A model generated the notes under the pieces. That model had not been told where the DNA came from and did no database searches. It was given only the letters and a program-made list of their open reading frames with translations. From the NCBI GenBank assembly GCA_037178975.1, contig JASJZH010000005.1, forward strand, positions 1,612,001 to 1,676,000: a DNA stretch of 64,000 bases. The letters are read 5' to 3'. Positions 24,385 to 35,235 of this stretch are shown here, in pieces. The stretch is from Oscheius tipulae. Lineage: Eukaryota > Nematoda > Chromadorea > Rhabditida > Rhabditidae. The translations under genes and the position numbers were made by a program. Position 1 is the stretch's first letter; every line of letters begins with the position of its first letter.

Positions 24385-25135
24385 TGTTTACCAGTTCATC
24401 ATCGCTTTCTAGCAAATAATCGAGTGAAAGTTTCACTTTATCTTTGGTGAAATGATGTATGCTAAGTTTCTTTCGTAAAACGCATTCTTCAAGAAAACAT
24501 ACTTTTGCGGATGTATACATTTCATTTTTCCTGCTTTACCCAAGTCGGTCTCATTTTGGCAGAATAACATAGCTTGAGCAACCTGTTCTGCCCAATGTAG
24601 AACTTCTGCTTCGTAATCAACAATCCTCTCGTCTTCCGGATTTGTAATGACTGAAACCTGATTATCATTCTTAACATCATCGTTTCATGAAACCGGTACA
24701 TCCATTTGATCTCAGCTTAGTTTTGGATAATATAATGTGGTTAGTAAAATTATAGCATTGAAACTTACATCGATTGAGGGTTCCCAGCTCTGGATACTCT
24801 GTAATGAGACCAATTATTCGTTTAGGTGTTTCATTTGATGTTTTGTGCCAAACAAATCCCAAATTATTCACAATGTTCAATGAACGAAACTATAACAATG
24901 TTAAACAGTAAACCTGTACCAGTGTTCACCTTGCAAAGGTCTGTTACTTCGTTTAATTCGGTAACTTCTCTGGTAAATTGCTTGTAACCGCTTTCTCTGA
25001 ATTATTTCAAATGTGGATAAGTAAAAAGTTACGTTAGGCCGCGTCCTTTCACTTTGTACATCATATTTTTAAGCGGTTCGATCTTCTTCAGGCTACCACA
25101 GTCGTACATCGTACCCACAGCCTCAAGCCTTCTCC
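24385..25135 (-). CDS. Pseudokinase-like protein without HRD, partial
   Basis: Exons: WRRLEAVGTMYDCGSLKKI (25,030-25,135); GYKQFTREVTELNEVTDLC, a helix-C-like block (24,928-25,012); RIIGLITEYPELGTLNRC, strand 5/hinge (24,770-24,893); VLHWAEQVAQAMLFC leading to KMKCIHPQK, where HRDLKPEN should be (24,510-24,655); and KVKLSLDYLLESDDEL in the DFG region (24,390-24,480). The catalytic loop and DFG are both unrecognisable while exon order and spacing match the other family members. APE and C-lobe were not found with confidence. Confidence 0.5.
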
Positions 25136-25155
25136 AGTGTTTTTCAGTACATACT

Positions 25156-25679
25156 TTAAAGCCGTGACTGGGGTTTTCCGGAGGAGGGAGACGTACAAGC
25201 ATATTCACCGTTGGTTCGTTTTGGGGAATTGGAACATATCTCGTTTCCTAAAGGTTTTTTTTTCTGTCCAATGGCAATCTTTATTGCAACCTTCATAAAG
25301 CCTATGAAAATGGGAACGAAAATATTATAGGCCAAAGCCAGTCCGCTCCACATGAGTGAGAACATGGTTCCATGCGATTTAGACACGACTAATACAATAC
25401 CTCCGGCTATCAAATTGAGTGACAGGCGCGTTTTGAAAAGTTGCGAAGTCCCATGAAGAAATACAATGGTAGTTGAAGAAAATGACACTATGTGGAGCAG
25501 TGTGTGCCAGCCAGAAAGTTTATTCCAGCAAATTTGAAGTACTTTGTGTAGAAATGTTGTCTTACTTCGTGTCTAGACGTGTCTCCAGAAAAATAGGAAT
25601 CCACAAACAAAGCTGAACAGTTGTAATGACTCGAAGCAAACCAGTTAACAATTTGAAGTCTCTGCAAAACTTAATATCC
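25156..25679 (-). CDS. Multi-pass membrane protein, C-terminal part
   Basis: An exon at about 25,575-25,672 (LLRVITTVQLCLWIPIFLE) is spliced to a terminal exon at 25,156-25,488 with three to four membrane segments (STTIVFLHGTSQLF, LIAGGIVLVVS, LMWSGLALAYNIFVPIFIGF) and a short basic, Ser/Pro-rich cytoplasmic-type tail. It lies directly upstream of the pseudokinase-like gene and could in principle be its membrane-anchored N-terminus, but a stop separates them in the visible frame. Family unknown. Confidence 0.45.
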
Positions 25680-25991
25680 TGTTTTACATGAAAACTTGCT
25701 GGAATTTCATGGCGCTATTGTAAAACAGGCCTTTACAGAACCAATAAATATCATTATGCTGTTCTTGTGCATTTACAGACGAAGTTGGCATTTTGAAACA
25801 AAACGAACAAACAACCAGTGAAGAAGAGACCGCTTATCAGCAATTGACGTACTTTGGGAAGAACAGTTTTGTCGCTAAAACATTCTTAGATCTGTTTTCT
25901 TCGACAACAAACCATTATGCTTTGGATTTTCACAGATTTATAAACGCGGAATTCTTTAAAACTAGAAAAACGAGAAAAACTGAATAAAATA

Positions 25992-26165
25992 CAGTCAACT
26001 CTCGATATAGTAGACACCCGATATAGTAGAATTCACCATATAGTAGACAAAAATTTTGCTCCAATAGTAGAGTACAATTGATTTTCCCTCTCGGTTTAGT
26101 AGACTTCATTAAATAGTAGACTTTTTTCGTGCAAAACGCGTGTCTACTATATCGAGAGCTGACTG
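25992..26165 (+). mobile_element. pogo-related MITE, copy 2 (174 bp)
   Basis: TIRs of the CAGTCAACTCTCGATATAG type, with TA flanks at 25,990-25,991 and 26,166-26,167. Close to identical to copies 1 and 3. Confidence 0.9.
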
Positions 26166-26279
26166 TAGTTATATTTCATTTGTTTCTCAAACACTTTATT
26201 CTTTTATACAACCACTGCTTTGTGGTCCTGTTCTCTCGTTTCCTCGTCTGATACACGTTCGGCATAGTCTTAAATCAGA

Positions 26280-26760
26280 GTGCTCTAGCAGTCAACAAAA
26301 AATACCTCTGACACTGTGACCAGAAGTACAGAAATGAGGTTATCTCGGTGAATGGCTGCCAGCACCACCAGAAGGTAGGCAAAGTGAAAACTGAGATGAA
26401 TAGAGATCATCCTCAAAATTGGCATGAAGAGAAGTTAGCCAACCAGGGCATTAGTGTTGGACAGGAAACAGCCATTACAGGTCTTGGCATAGAAAATTAA
26501 CAGAAGAGCTGTGAAGGATAAGATGATGATTGTTCTTCTGAATCATGATAGTATTAGCTGTCACGCTGTATCTAGCTTGAACTGTATCGTCATCAACTCG
26601 TAAGCAAGAAGATATCCAGAAATATACAGGCCAACATCATAGAACTGAAAATGAATACAAATGTTCCAGGCTCTGTCCTAGGGTATATAAGACGATACCA
26701 TGGATTTAGCTTGTTAATCATTCGCAATCCAGCAGGAAACTTTCACGAGAGAAACTGGCA
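26280..26760 (-). CDS. Possible membrane protein, fragmented
   Basis: Minus-strand segments are hydrophobic with a splice-like junction: an upstream part (AGLRMINKLNPWYRLIYP near 26,700), FYDVGLYISGYLLAYELM after a TTTTCAG acceptor, TIIILSFTALLLIFY, and LSFHFAYLLVVLAAI and ISVLLVTVSEVFFV ending in a stop near 26,300. Several stops separate the pieces, so exon order is uncertain and it may be broken. It could be a nematode chemoreceptor-like gene, but no family motif was recognised. Confidence 0.3.
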
Positions 26761-26952
26761 AAGTATGCACTGCTAATAGCATCTATTCCTTTGATCTGTT
26801 TGGCAACCTGTCCATCACAAGCCCTCATCAGTTAAGAAATTTGTTTTAACCAACTGTTCTATCAACTCTTTTTGTTTCTACTAGGACCTCGTATCGGCCA
26901 AGCTACGTGGCATTACATCATGTGATAGTACCGCTTTCTTTGTTTAAACTTC

Positions 26953-27465
26953 TAGCTGAGCTGGCAAATTGATAAGAGATTCGGTCGTCTCATAACAGAG
27001 AAGAGTATTTGGGGACCAATCAAAGGGATAGTTTATTACCAAGAAATGTTGGCATTTGGTAATAATCACTTCACGGCCTGTCTCTACTTCCCAGAACTAC
27101 TAGATCACCTTTTCGGCTCCAAGACCGAAGTCAGAACTCTTGTCTTGGCCCGTCTCCTTTGGTCGTGGTAGCTGAGCTAGCAAATTGATAAGAAATTCGG
27201 TCATCTCATAAAAGAGAAGAGTATGTGGGGGACCAATCAAAGGAATACAGTCAACTCTCGATATAGTAGACACCCGATATAGTAGAATTCACCATATAGT
27301 AGACAAAAATTTTGCTTCAATAGTAGAATACAGTTGATTTTCCCTCTCGGTTTAGTAGACTTCACCAAATAGTAGACTTTTTTTCGTGCAAAACGCGTGT
27401 CTACTATATCGAGAGTTGACTGTAGTTTATTACCAATAAATATTAGCACTTTGGTAATACACGGA
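26953..27465 (+). repeat. Tandem duplication, one copy with a MITE insertion
   Basis: The segment starting GCTGAGCTGGCAAATTGATA (26,955) recurs at about 27,170. Copy 1 runs through CAAAGGGATAGTTTATTACC without interruption. Copy 2 has the MITE inserted exactly at that TA. Copy 1 therefore shows the empty target site. Confidence 0.8.
27248..27422 (+). mobile_element. pogo-related MITE, copy 3 (175 bp)
   Basis: Same TIRs as copies 1 and 2. The TA target duplication is confirmed by the empty site about 220 bases upstream. Confidence 0.93.
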
Positions 27466-28039
27466 ATACCTTTTCAACTTGTGGAGCGTATTGCTATGTA
27501 CATGTAGTTAGCAAAAAGTTACTAAGAATTTCGTAGTTTCTAGTTTGCTGTCTTGTACCATGGAATATGAGGATTTTTACATAGTAAGCTGTCAAATTGA
27601 CTGAATAGAAACAATTTGCAGGTCCCAAACTTCAAATTCAGCTCAATGATGCTCAGCGTTATAGCCGCATGAGTTTTCGGTGACATGACCATGCTGAACA
27701 CTGTCGGGATTCTGATTCTACTGAAGACAAGGGTCAAGATCCCGGAAAAGGGCTGTAGTCTTCAAAATTCTGATGGCCTTCATAACACTGCTTTTTGCTG
27801 CCACTCTGGTGAGAATGTTTTTGACCAAAATGGAGAAGTTTTAGCAATTAAGAAACAACCGTCAGGAAAGTATAAGACCCTACAATGAAATATAGAAAAT
27901 TTTAGACGTCCAGTTTTGAAATTTTCATAAAGATCAAGAAGTCATAAACTGAAAAAAGTTCCTAACATAAGCTTGCAATTCAAAATTCAGATTAGTTACA
28001 AGTACAGGACCAAGATTGAAACTGGTGATTCAGAAACTA
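27466..28039. other. No gene recognised
   Basis: Short frames on both strands have no supported splice sites or motifs. Confidence 0.35.
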
Positions 28040-28280
28040 CAGGGGCGCCATAATTCCGGGCGCGCGAACACTTCTAGGCGCCCATTGAGACGGGTGAGTC
28101 ACGGAGATCGAAAAATGAAAAACGTTGTCGAGCCCGCCTGAATCAATTGTGAAAGTATAATCAATTATCTGAATCTCCAGTTTCTGAGGTACATTTATAT
28201 ATCACTGAATCGATATTTTCAACCTTTAGAAACGAAGTTATAAGCGATATAGCGCGCGCCCGTAATTATGGCGCACCCTG
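28040..28280 (+). mobile_element. Second MITE family, 241 bp, GC-rich TIRs
   Basis: The left end CAGGGGCGCCATAATT and the following CGGGCGCGCG are matched in inverse at the right end (CGCGCGCCCG, then AATTATGGCGCACCCTG). Flanks are TA on both sides (28,038-28,039 and 28,281-28,282). TIRs are about 27 bp with few mismatches. The TA duplication suggests a Tc1/mariner or pogo superfamily source, but no autonomous partner is in the window. Confidence 0.75.
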
Positions 28281-28444
28281 TATAAAGGTAGTCAGTGATA
28301 CAATAGCAAAACTTGGATATACTCCGCTGAAGTGCGCATTAAATAACAAGGTGAGCTCCAATATATGACTAGTCAATGAAACCAACAATGCACAAATTCA
28401 AGTATGAAAGTCTGAGAACAAAAAATACTTCATAGCAGACTATT

Positions 28445-28562
28445 TGAAACAACTCTACACCTCAATTTCCAGACCATTCTCTACATCTCCAAGAACGTCG
28501 TCAAAGGATGATGCCATGAAGTACACCGTGGAATAAATTCGTACCTACGCCGTCGACATTTT
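28445..28562 (+). pseudogene. 5' fragment of the 54.66 kb small gene
   Basis: Matches 54,592-54,712 over the upstream leader and the first codons (ATGAAGTACACCGTGGAA). A TAA replaces the seventh codon. The match ends abruptly where kinase-derived sequence begins at about 28,563. Confidence 0.6.
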
Positions 28563-29927
28563 TAGTTTCACATACGCCTTATGCAGCCCCCGAAACACTC
28601 ACGGGGACTGACTACGGCAAACCTGCAGATGTCTTCAGTGTAGGAACGACCTTATATGCATTAGCAATAAGGGGGTATTTGTTATTCTACATCAATTCAA
28701 GGTTTACGTTTTAGCGATGTGAATGAGCGTCCCGCTCTTGATTCACGCTGTTTAGGTACAATTTTCGATGATATTATTTCACGATGCTGGAGGCAAGAGG
28801 ATAATCGACCGACAATAGAAGATATCGAGAACTTCCTGAACAGAATGGAACCTGTCGAGGACGTAAGCAAATGCCTCAATAGGCACAAGATAACGCTAGA
28901 AAATGTATTGTTTGTTGGTCAGTTAGCAGGAGAGACTTTTATTACAGAAATCGACAAGAGGTTAGTGTGCGTTTTCTTTTCCTCTAATATGACTTATTAG
29001 AAAGACTGCAGTAAAGTTTGTTACACATTTTCCAATTCGAGTACTGCAGTCGTTTATGAACTCATTTTCAAAAGTAAACTTTTTTGTTGCCTAAGTGTGT
29101 GCAAATTTTGGGTTCAACACGATAATGTACTACCTTTCTACCACGATATCTACGAACATTCCGATTTTAGTGGACGTATGATTGGGTTCTCAATGGAATT
29201 TATGGAAAATGGAAGTCTTGAGCAAAGTTCGTTGATAACATGTCGAAAAAGGGTTTTCAGTTCTTTTTGCTCACCCTTCACCTGTCGTGAATAACGATAG
29301 AATTTGTTTGTGGTTTTTTCAACTGTGTCGAGGAGTAAAAGCGCTTCACGATTTAAATCTTATTCATAAGGATATAAATCCACAAAAGTAAGAAGTTTGG
29401 TTTTTTTTACATCAGATATTTTCAGCATTCTGGTAACGAATAACTTCAAATGTTTAAAATTGAAACCCTCCATGACAATATCGACAGATCGACAAAATGT
29501 TTCTGAACAACATTGGTTCAATCGTGTCTCTGCTCAGGAAGCACTACAAGAAATGCTTTTTACAAAACAAAGTGACATCTACAGTCTTGGCCTGGTACTG
29601 TTTTCGATGGTAACAAAAAAGTGAGCAACCTTTTTTAAATTAATACAATGTAGCAGGACTGAAGACAATGCATTAAAAACGATCAAAGCCATTGGCACAG
29701 ATTGGAGTAATCTCATTTTGTGGTGCTCGAATTCGGATCCAAAACTGAGGCCGACAGTTGAAGAGCTACTGGAAAAAATAAACTACGAAGAGCTCAATGA
29801 GGCGAAGGCGAAATGGAATAAGCCCAAACCGGACTCATATGCCTACATCACTCACAAGAAGAAAGCATCAGGTACTGCAGGTGGGTCCCAACGTTCAAAT
29901 GGTAAACAGCCCACCCCTACTAACTAA
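28563..29927 (+). CDS. Chimeric kinase-like gene, inverted copy B
   Basis: Composite of two neighbouring family members. 28,571-28,873 corresponds to the C-lobe exons of the minus-strand gene at 13,474-13,775 (APE, helix F, CWRQEDNRPTIEDIENFL). After about 17 unmatched bases, 28,891-29,927 is a near-exact copy of the whole gene at 10,914-11,950 (AVK, HKD, no DFG, TKQSDIYSLGL, RPTVEEL, basic tail). The junction is in frame: one open frame (28,719-29,000) runs from the first gene's subdomain XI into the second gene's N-lobe. The GACGTAAGC donor from the parent gene is still present, so splicing could remove the junction. The copy lacks the second gene's own ATG; an in-frame ATG lies in the C-lobe piece. 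Confidence 0.6.
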
Positions 29928-29929
29928 AC

Positions 29930-30295
29930 TCTATATCTGGTAATTTTGGCTCTCTTAACTTTATATACTTTAATGCTCGTAGTTTAAAAAAGCAAGTTAA
30001 ATGACTTATATAATGTTATTTTATATCACAAAAGTGATATTTTTGTAATATCTGAGACATGGCTGGCACCATCAGTCTCTGATGGTTTGCTTGTGAATTA
30101 CCGTATTTTGTAATTAGATGTGACAGAAATACCACGGGTGGTGGTGTGTTATTCCTTATACGTGATACTGAAGCTTATACTAAAATCAGTGAGTACAAAA
30201 CTTTTTCCAATGTTCTAGTAGTCGACATCCTTGTTGATCTTAGTAGAGTACGTTTGATTGGTCTTTATAGACCTCTAACATTAAGGCTGCAGGGG
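29930..30295 (+). mobile_element. LINE 5' endonuclease fragment, inverted copy
   Basis: Inverse copy of 10,549-10,912: NARSLK start, ETWLAPS, and the block ending at GGTCTTTATAGACC. It stops at 30,295, where templated filler begins. The same frameshift-like defects as in the other copy show that decay preceded the duplication. Confidence 0.7.
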
Positions 30296-30340
30296 GCCGA
30301 CAGTTGAAGAGCTACTGGAAAAAATAAACTACGAAGAGAA
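30296..30340 (+). repeat. Templated filler: 43-base copy of a kinase exon
   Basis: Bases from GCCGACAGTTGAAGAGCTAC onward repeat 29,752-29,795 exactly for about 43 bases at the breakpoint of the inverted duplication. Confidence 0.8.
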
Positions 30341-30489
30341 AGGTAATTAGGGCTGTCGGAAAGCTTTGCGTCAAAAGATCAGTACGCGGTTTAAATCAAA
30401 GTAGGAAAAGATGTCAAATTCAGTTATTTATTTGCCTACATAAGGCAAATTTGAATTACTTTTCAAAAAAATTATTTGACCATTTTTTC

Positions 30490-31190
30490 AAAAAGGTGAC
30501 TTTGTCCACAGAATTATAACCGCACTCTGTTTCTACCTATTTTTTGCTACTTTTTATTTATGTTAAATTTAATGCCGCGAGGATATACACTTACCGACTA
30601 CGAAAAAGGCTGTCAAACCGACAAATTGGCCGAGAAGCAAAGATGTCATCCGATTTTTCGTCAGAAATCCGGCGACATATGGAATCACAAGCCATCCCGG
30701 TAGATAAAGCTCAGAAGAATGAGGTACCATCTTTACTCTATGATTATCAGAAGGGCCTAATCTTGCGAGAATTTTCGTACCAAGTGACGACCTGTAGTGG
30801 AATCAAGGTCGATTTGAATCTGGATGTTTCTGCCGAAACGGTTAGAAAAGTCGGGACTGGTTACAACAAAGAATAACCGATCTTTTTCCGTAGCCAGTAT
30901 GTTTTCCTGACCTGAATAATGGAAAATGTCTGGGGGATGTATGGTACGCGATATCTACAGAGGAAACAGGACATATCGCAACGTGGACGAGCTTCAGGTT
31001 GTCCCACTGAATCGACCAGAAACTGATCGACAGCCTGTATTAGAGTCTCGATAGTCGATTCAACGCCGCGGAGCCCCTACCGACTACTGATATTAATTTC
31101 ACCCTTTAGTTTTTGTTTTTCCTAAGAAAAGTCTAGGCTTTTCTAGAGTGCGTTTATAATTCTGTGGATTGGCCAAAGTCACTTGTTTTG
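30490..31190 (+). mobile_element. Decayed Tc1/mariner-like element, about 0.7 kb
   Basis: Inverse ends: GACTTTGTCCACAGAATTAT and ACCGCACTC at the left, and GAGTGCG followed by ATAATTCTGTGGATTGGCCA at the right. The interior has HTH remains (GREAKMSSDFS, then DYQKGLILREFSYQVT) with SAETVRKV, and a C-terminal relic (YRNVDELQVV). The DDE core is missing. Confidence 0.65.
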
Positions 31191-31364
31191 AAAAAATGCT
31201 CTAATAATTTTTTTTGGAAAGTGCTGTTCAAATTTTCCTTTTGTAGGCAATAACCAAACTTGACACCTTTTTCAACGAAAAAATCAGGTGGGTTTATAAC
31301 TATGTGATCCACTGTACTTAGGAAGACAATGAAGAATATCAATAAGTAAATTTTTTTTTCAGAG

Positions 31365-32060
31365 ATTTCGAGCCTGCCGATCCCCCGCTTTCACAGGATG
31401 AACAAAATTTGGACTATCAAAAAATACGCGTGAAAAATAGGTTGGTTGTTGACAGCAACGCCTTGCACAAACAACTGATGGAAAGTTGTACCCGTAAAGA
31501 GAAAGAAGGAGTTACCGAAAAATATGTTGGTCTAGAACGGACCACTTCTACTGAAGGGTTGATAGCAACAATGATCATTTTCCGTCCCTTAAGTAGCTCC
31601 TTTTTTGTACTTGGCTTTGTGAAAAAGTGAATTCTTTAATGTATAAGGGATTTGACTTACCCCAATACTCTTCCTAACTGAGCAAAAAGGGAAAAATAAG
31701 GTGTTCGATAAAGTTGAATAAGAGAAACCACAAAAAGTCCTCGTCTTTCCTCTGTGACTATATTTTCAGTAAAAAAAAACGTAACGCACCCTAAGGAATC
31801 AAGCGACATTTATAACCTCATTCCTTTGAGCTTTATCCAGCTCCTATCTCTTTCTGTCAACCTGTTTTTTCTACAAGGCCCATGTCAGAACTCATACTCG
31901 AAATATGGGCCGGACTCTAGTTTTAACCTCTCGCAGTTCAACCTGTCCGTAGTAACATACTCTCTGTCTCTCTGTTTCGCTGTTCTCCTATCCCTATATC
32001 TCTGTGTCTCTTTTTACGTGTCTGTTTCTCTGTATCTCTGTGTTTCTGGCTTTGCCTCTC
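31365..32060 (+). pseudogene. Kinase-associated exon fragments
   Basis: A TTTTTTTTCAG acceptor at 31,371 opens a 65-codon exon-like frame (ADPPLSQDEQNLDYQK start, charged, no recognised fold). At 31,775-31,830 another acceptor leads to KESSDIYNL, which resembles helix F of the local kinases. The rest is a long CT-rich tract (about 31,955-32,055). Probably relics. Confidence 0.35.
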
Positions 32061-32279
32061 ACAAGTGCTAGCTTCTAAAACACTAAAGACGGGCAATAGA
32101 AACATTTTCAAGATTCGGGAGGCAGCACCCCCAGTCATGAATTGATAAGCCCGGTTAGGATTGTAGGAACGCGCACAAAAAATCATCTCAAACATCTTGT
32201 CTTATGATTGTAATTTCTTCTTCAAAAATGAAGACAGCACGATTCCTTCCATGAAGTTATTTCTAGATGCGACGTTTTA

Positions 32280-33660
32280 ATGATGGCTGAGAGGAAGAGA
32301 GAGATTCTACTCGAAGCACGAGAAAATCGAAACGAGCAAGATTTTTTCAAGGTCAGTCATCATATACATTATACGTGTATATTGTAAACAATAGTTTTTC
32401 AGTATCTGTTAGTAGACACATAAAGAAACAGTCCAAATATTAATCTGTTTAACAATTGGATTTTGGAAGAGCATATGGAGAAAGGAGGTTATTGTAATGT
32501 ACACTGGGCACAGCTTGATCGAAACATCCAAAAGCAAGCAAACGTTTTTTTAAGAGTTTCTTTATATTTCAGTGGAGAAAAAGTTGTATTAAAACTTTTT
32601 TTTGGTGGCGATGAACGTGTTAAAAAGTATAATAGGAGGAACGCGAAAGTTGGGTTCGACTTTTAAGTTACGATTTCTCCAACTTTAATTCAGCACATCG
32701 AATTGGAAGTGATACGCGGAAAAAGACCTCGACATCCTCATTTGGCCGAATTCATCGGATTTGCTCTGTTAAAAAACACTATCGACGGCATATTTTTTAA
32801 GGGCCACGGTCTTAATATGTTAGACACTATTACCCCCGGTGAGCGAGAATTTTCTCTTTTATTTTCAATTAGTTCTTATGTTAAACACAGAACTAGCACT
32901 AATTCTATTCTATTAAAGAAGACCCGTAACTCTGTGTCGCCTCGCTCGCAGGGGCGCAACCCTGCTATAGCTCCACGGTTAGCGCGCTGGGCTATGAGCC
33001 ATGCAACCTTGCTCAATTACCCTCTATGTTTTTCTGATTTCCCAAAGCGCTATCAATACTGAAACGGAAAAGTTTTTTTTTTTTCAAATCCCTTATGTTG
33101 GATACAGAATTTGCGGTCGTTTTGAAAAAAAAAAAACTGCTGTATTCGTCGCTGAAAATTTGAATATCCACTCGCTTGAAAAACTCCTCTACCTCAGCTA
33201 CAGTACCAGGCCCGGTCCGACCCGGCCTGATGACATTCCTAGACACGAGTAAAGGATATTAGGGTCGCACCTAATAAGTAACTCTGATTTTCTCAATATC
33301 GAAATGGATAGCAGAAAAGAACACAACGTACTGAAACAAATAAAGGAGCTAGCAGATGTACTTTGTTACTTGCACGATCACTTCAACACCGCGATGTTAA
33401 ACCTCAAAAGTAGGTTTTTTGTTTGATCGTGTTTAATGACATCGTCTTTTCAGCATACTAATGCCTAATGAACCAGAAGGAACAATCGTTTTAACTGATC
33501 TCGGATCAGCGCGTGTCATAAACAGTCGTATGACAAGACAGTTTATATTATTTCGAATCATTTTCCGAAAAGAATGATGGATATGGTTCAAGCGTGGATA
33601 TCTATAGCTTTGCGTTGACTGTATACTTCTTGGTTAGACGAAGGTATTTTTTGTGATATT
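32280..33660 (+). CDS. Pseudokinase-like protein, HRD lost, DLG kept
   Basis: The first exon (32,280-32,351) starts MMAERKREILLEAREN and ends at a GTCAGT donor. Further exons give NVHWAQLDRN, then GEKVVLKLFFGGDE with a VAIK-type Lys, HIELEVIRGKR (helix C), GFALLKNTIDGIFF (hinge), and ELADVLCYLHDHFNTAML, where HRD is replaced by NTA/ML. IVLTDLGSARV keeps a DFG-like DLG. VDIYSFALTVYFLVRR is helix F. The APE motif is not clear and the frame shifts near 33,540. So the Lys and DFG Asp are present but the catalytic base is missing. The C-terminus may extend to 33.9 kb. Confidence 0.5.
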
Positions 33661-33932
33661 CTTCTCAATTGTCCTCAAAAAAATTCTGAAAATATCCTAT
33701 TTCGTTCGGGAATATTGTACAAATTTCATAATCTCTCAATGATTAAAAAGGTCCTACACCTCAATTCATGTACATGTTTGAGAATCTGATAAAGTCTTTC
33801 AGAGGCGATAAAGAATCAATAGCTTCCAGACACTGTTTGCGATCTCTCAGCTGGCTCCGCGTGTTGTCTAATAATTCTCCTTTTAGGAAAATCTTCCTTA
33901 GTGCCTACTGGAAAAAGATTTGTGTGAGTAAG

Positions 33933-34150
33933 ATGTATGCAGGTCTTCCTAGATATGATGTGAAACATTTTAAAGGTACCAAAATCATAGCACCCGGAGC
34001 TTTTGGAACAATTTTCAAGGTTGATTTTCCAGCTACGTAAGTTTTATTTTAATCTACACAATTTTCATTAAGAACTGAAGCTGTGAAGTTTGTGGATGTC
34101 CTGAAAGCTGAAAATTTATCACGCCTTGCCACTGTTTGGTTTTTTTGAGC
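33933..34150 (+). pseudogene. Kinase-like N-lobe, truncated by Helitron sequence
   Basis: Exon 1 has KIIAPGAFGTIFKVDFPAT, a good glycine loop (G-x-x-x-G-A-F-G type), with a GTAAGT donor at 34,038. Exon 2 has TEAVKFVDVLKAENLS with a VAIK Lys. The frame then hits stops and the Helitron fragment begins at about 34,190. No catalytic or C-lobe remains. Confidence 0.6.
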
Positions 34151-34189
34151 TGTAAATATAGCCACCATCCATTGTGGATTGACTATAAT

Positions 34190-35120
34190 TTCCCCCGAAC
34201 GATTTTTTGTGGAGGGGGAAGAAAAGCTTATAGGACGCCATGACGATTACCAGCAGATACAAAAAGCCACCCAGGACAAACTGCCTCTGACCGTCCAGAC
34301 TTAGTCGAGCGTGTTTTTCGGATGAAGTCGAAGGAAATGGAAGGACGACTGTTCGGAAGAGTCATCGTTTTTGTTTTCACCGTGGAGTGGCAGAAGCGAG
34401 GCCTGCCTCACATTCACTCTCCACAGCGACGACAAATTCCGAACCAATGCTGAGGTCGATCGACACATCTGTGCTGAACTGTCAGACTTTGACGGAGAAC
34501 GTGAACTCTTTGAAAACGTTGCTCGCCATATGATTCACCGCGATTGCGGCGTCAACTCTTCGTGTTGGAATGGAACAGACTGTTCAAAAAGTTCTCATAT
34601 GCCTTCCACGATCAACCCAATATGAATATCCAGTTTACAAAAGAAGAGATACTGGAACGATGGCTAGGATAGGCGGCGGAGACCGTACAAAGGTTTGTTT
34701 TATAGCTAGACAAAGTATTTTGTTTTCAGTACTATAACAATCAATGGGTTGTCCCATAGAATCTCCCTGCTTCTTCTGAAATATCATACAAGCGTCCAAG
34801 CCTGTGCAGAAATTGAGGTAGTAAAATACCTTTACAAGTACACCTATAAAAGCACTAATAAGGCAAAGCTCAAGCTTGAGCGGAAACAACGCGCGACGAA
34901 AAAAGAAATGATAGATTAGGTCGCTGTGCATCTCGACGCTAGATATCGCCCGGAAGGATACCACCGTCTCCCTCACCTATATCCAGTTTCCGGAGCACTT
35001 CACTCACCATAAGGTATTTTTGGTAGCAAAATCAGTATATTAGATTTGCAGAAGGGCAAATTATGGGTCATTTTCCCAAGCGACGAATTGTTGAATTTCA
35101 ATCATTCAAAACCCGATTGA
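34190..35120 (+). mobile_element. Helitron Rep-region fragment
   Basis: Pieces in different frames match the Helitron Rep and upstream domain: EWQKRGLPHIH near 34,388, DDKFRTNAEVDRHICAELSD, NVARHMIHRDCGVNSSC, then EVVKYLYKYTYK and the ARYRPEGYHRLPHLYPV segment near 34,950. Several stops and frameshifts show it is dead. Confidence 0.75.
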
Positions 35121-35235
35121 ACCCGACTTTAGAAAAAAAGTTGCTATTTTCTGTCTCTCTGTATCTCTGTGTGAGTCTTCCTATTATAAAAACTGCAAAA
35201 CCTGCAAACTTCTACACACCTGTAGTTTTTGGTAC

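Noticed and set aside
32930-33010. tRNA-like GC-rich stretch in the kinase-like gene at 32.3-33.7 kb
   Set aside because: No cloverleaf could be drawn; box B is absent.
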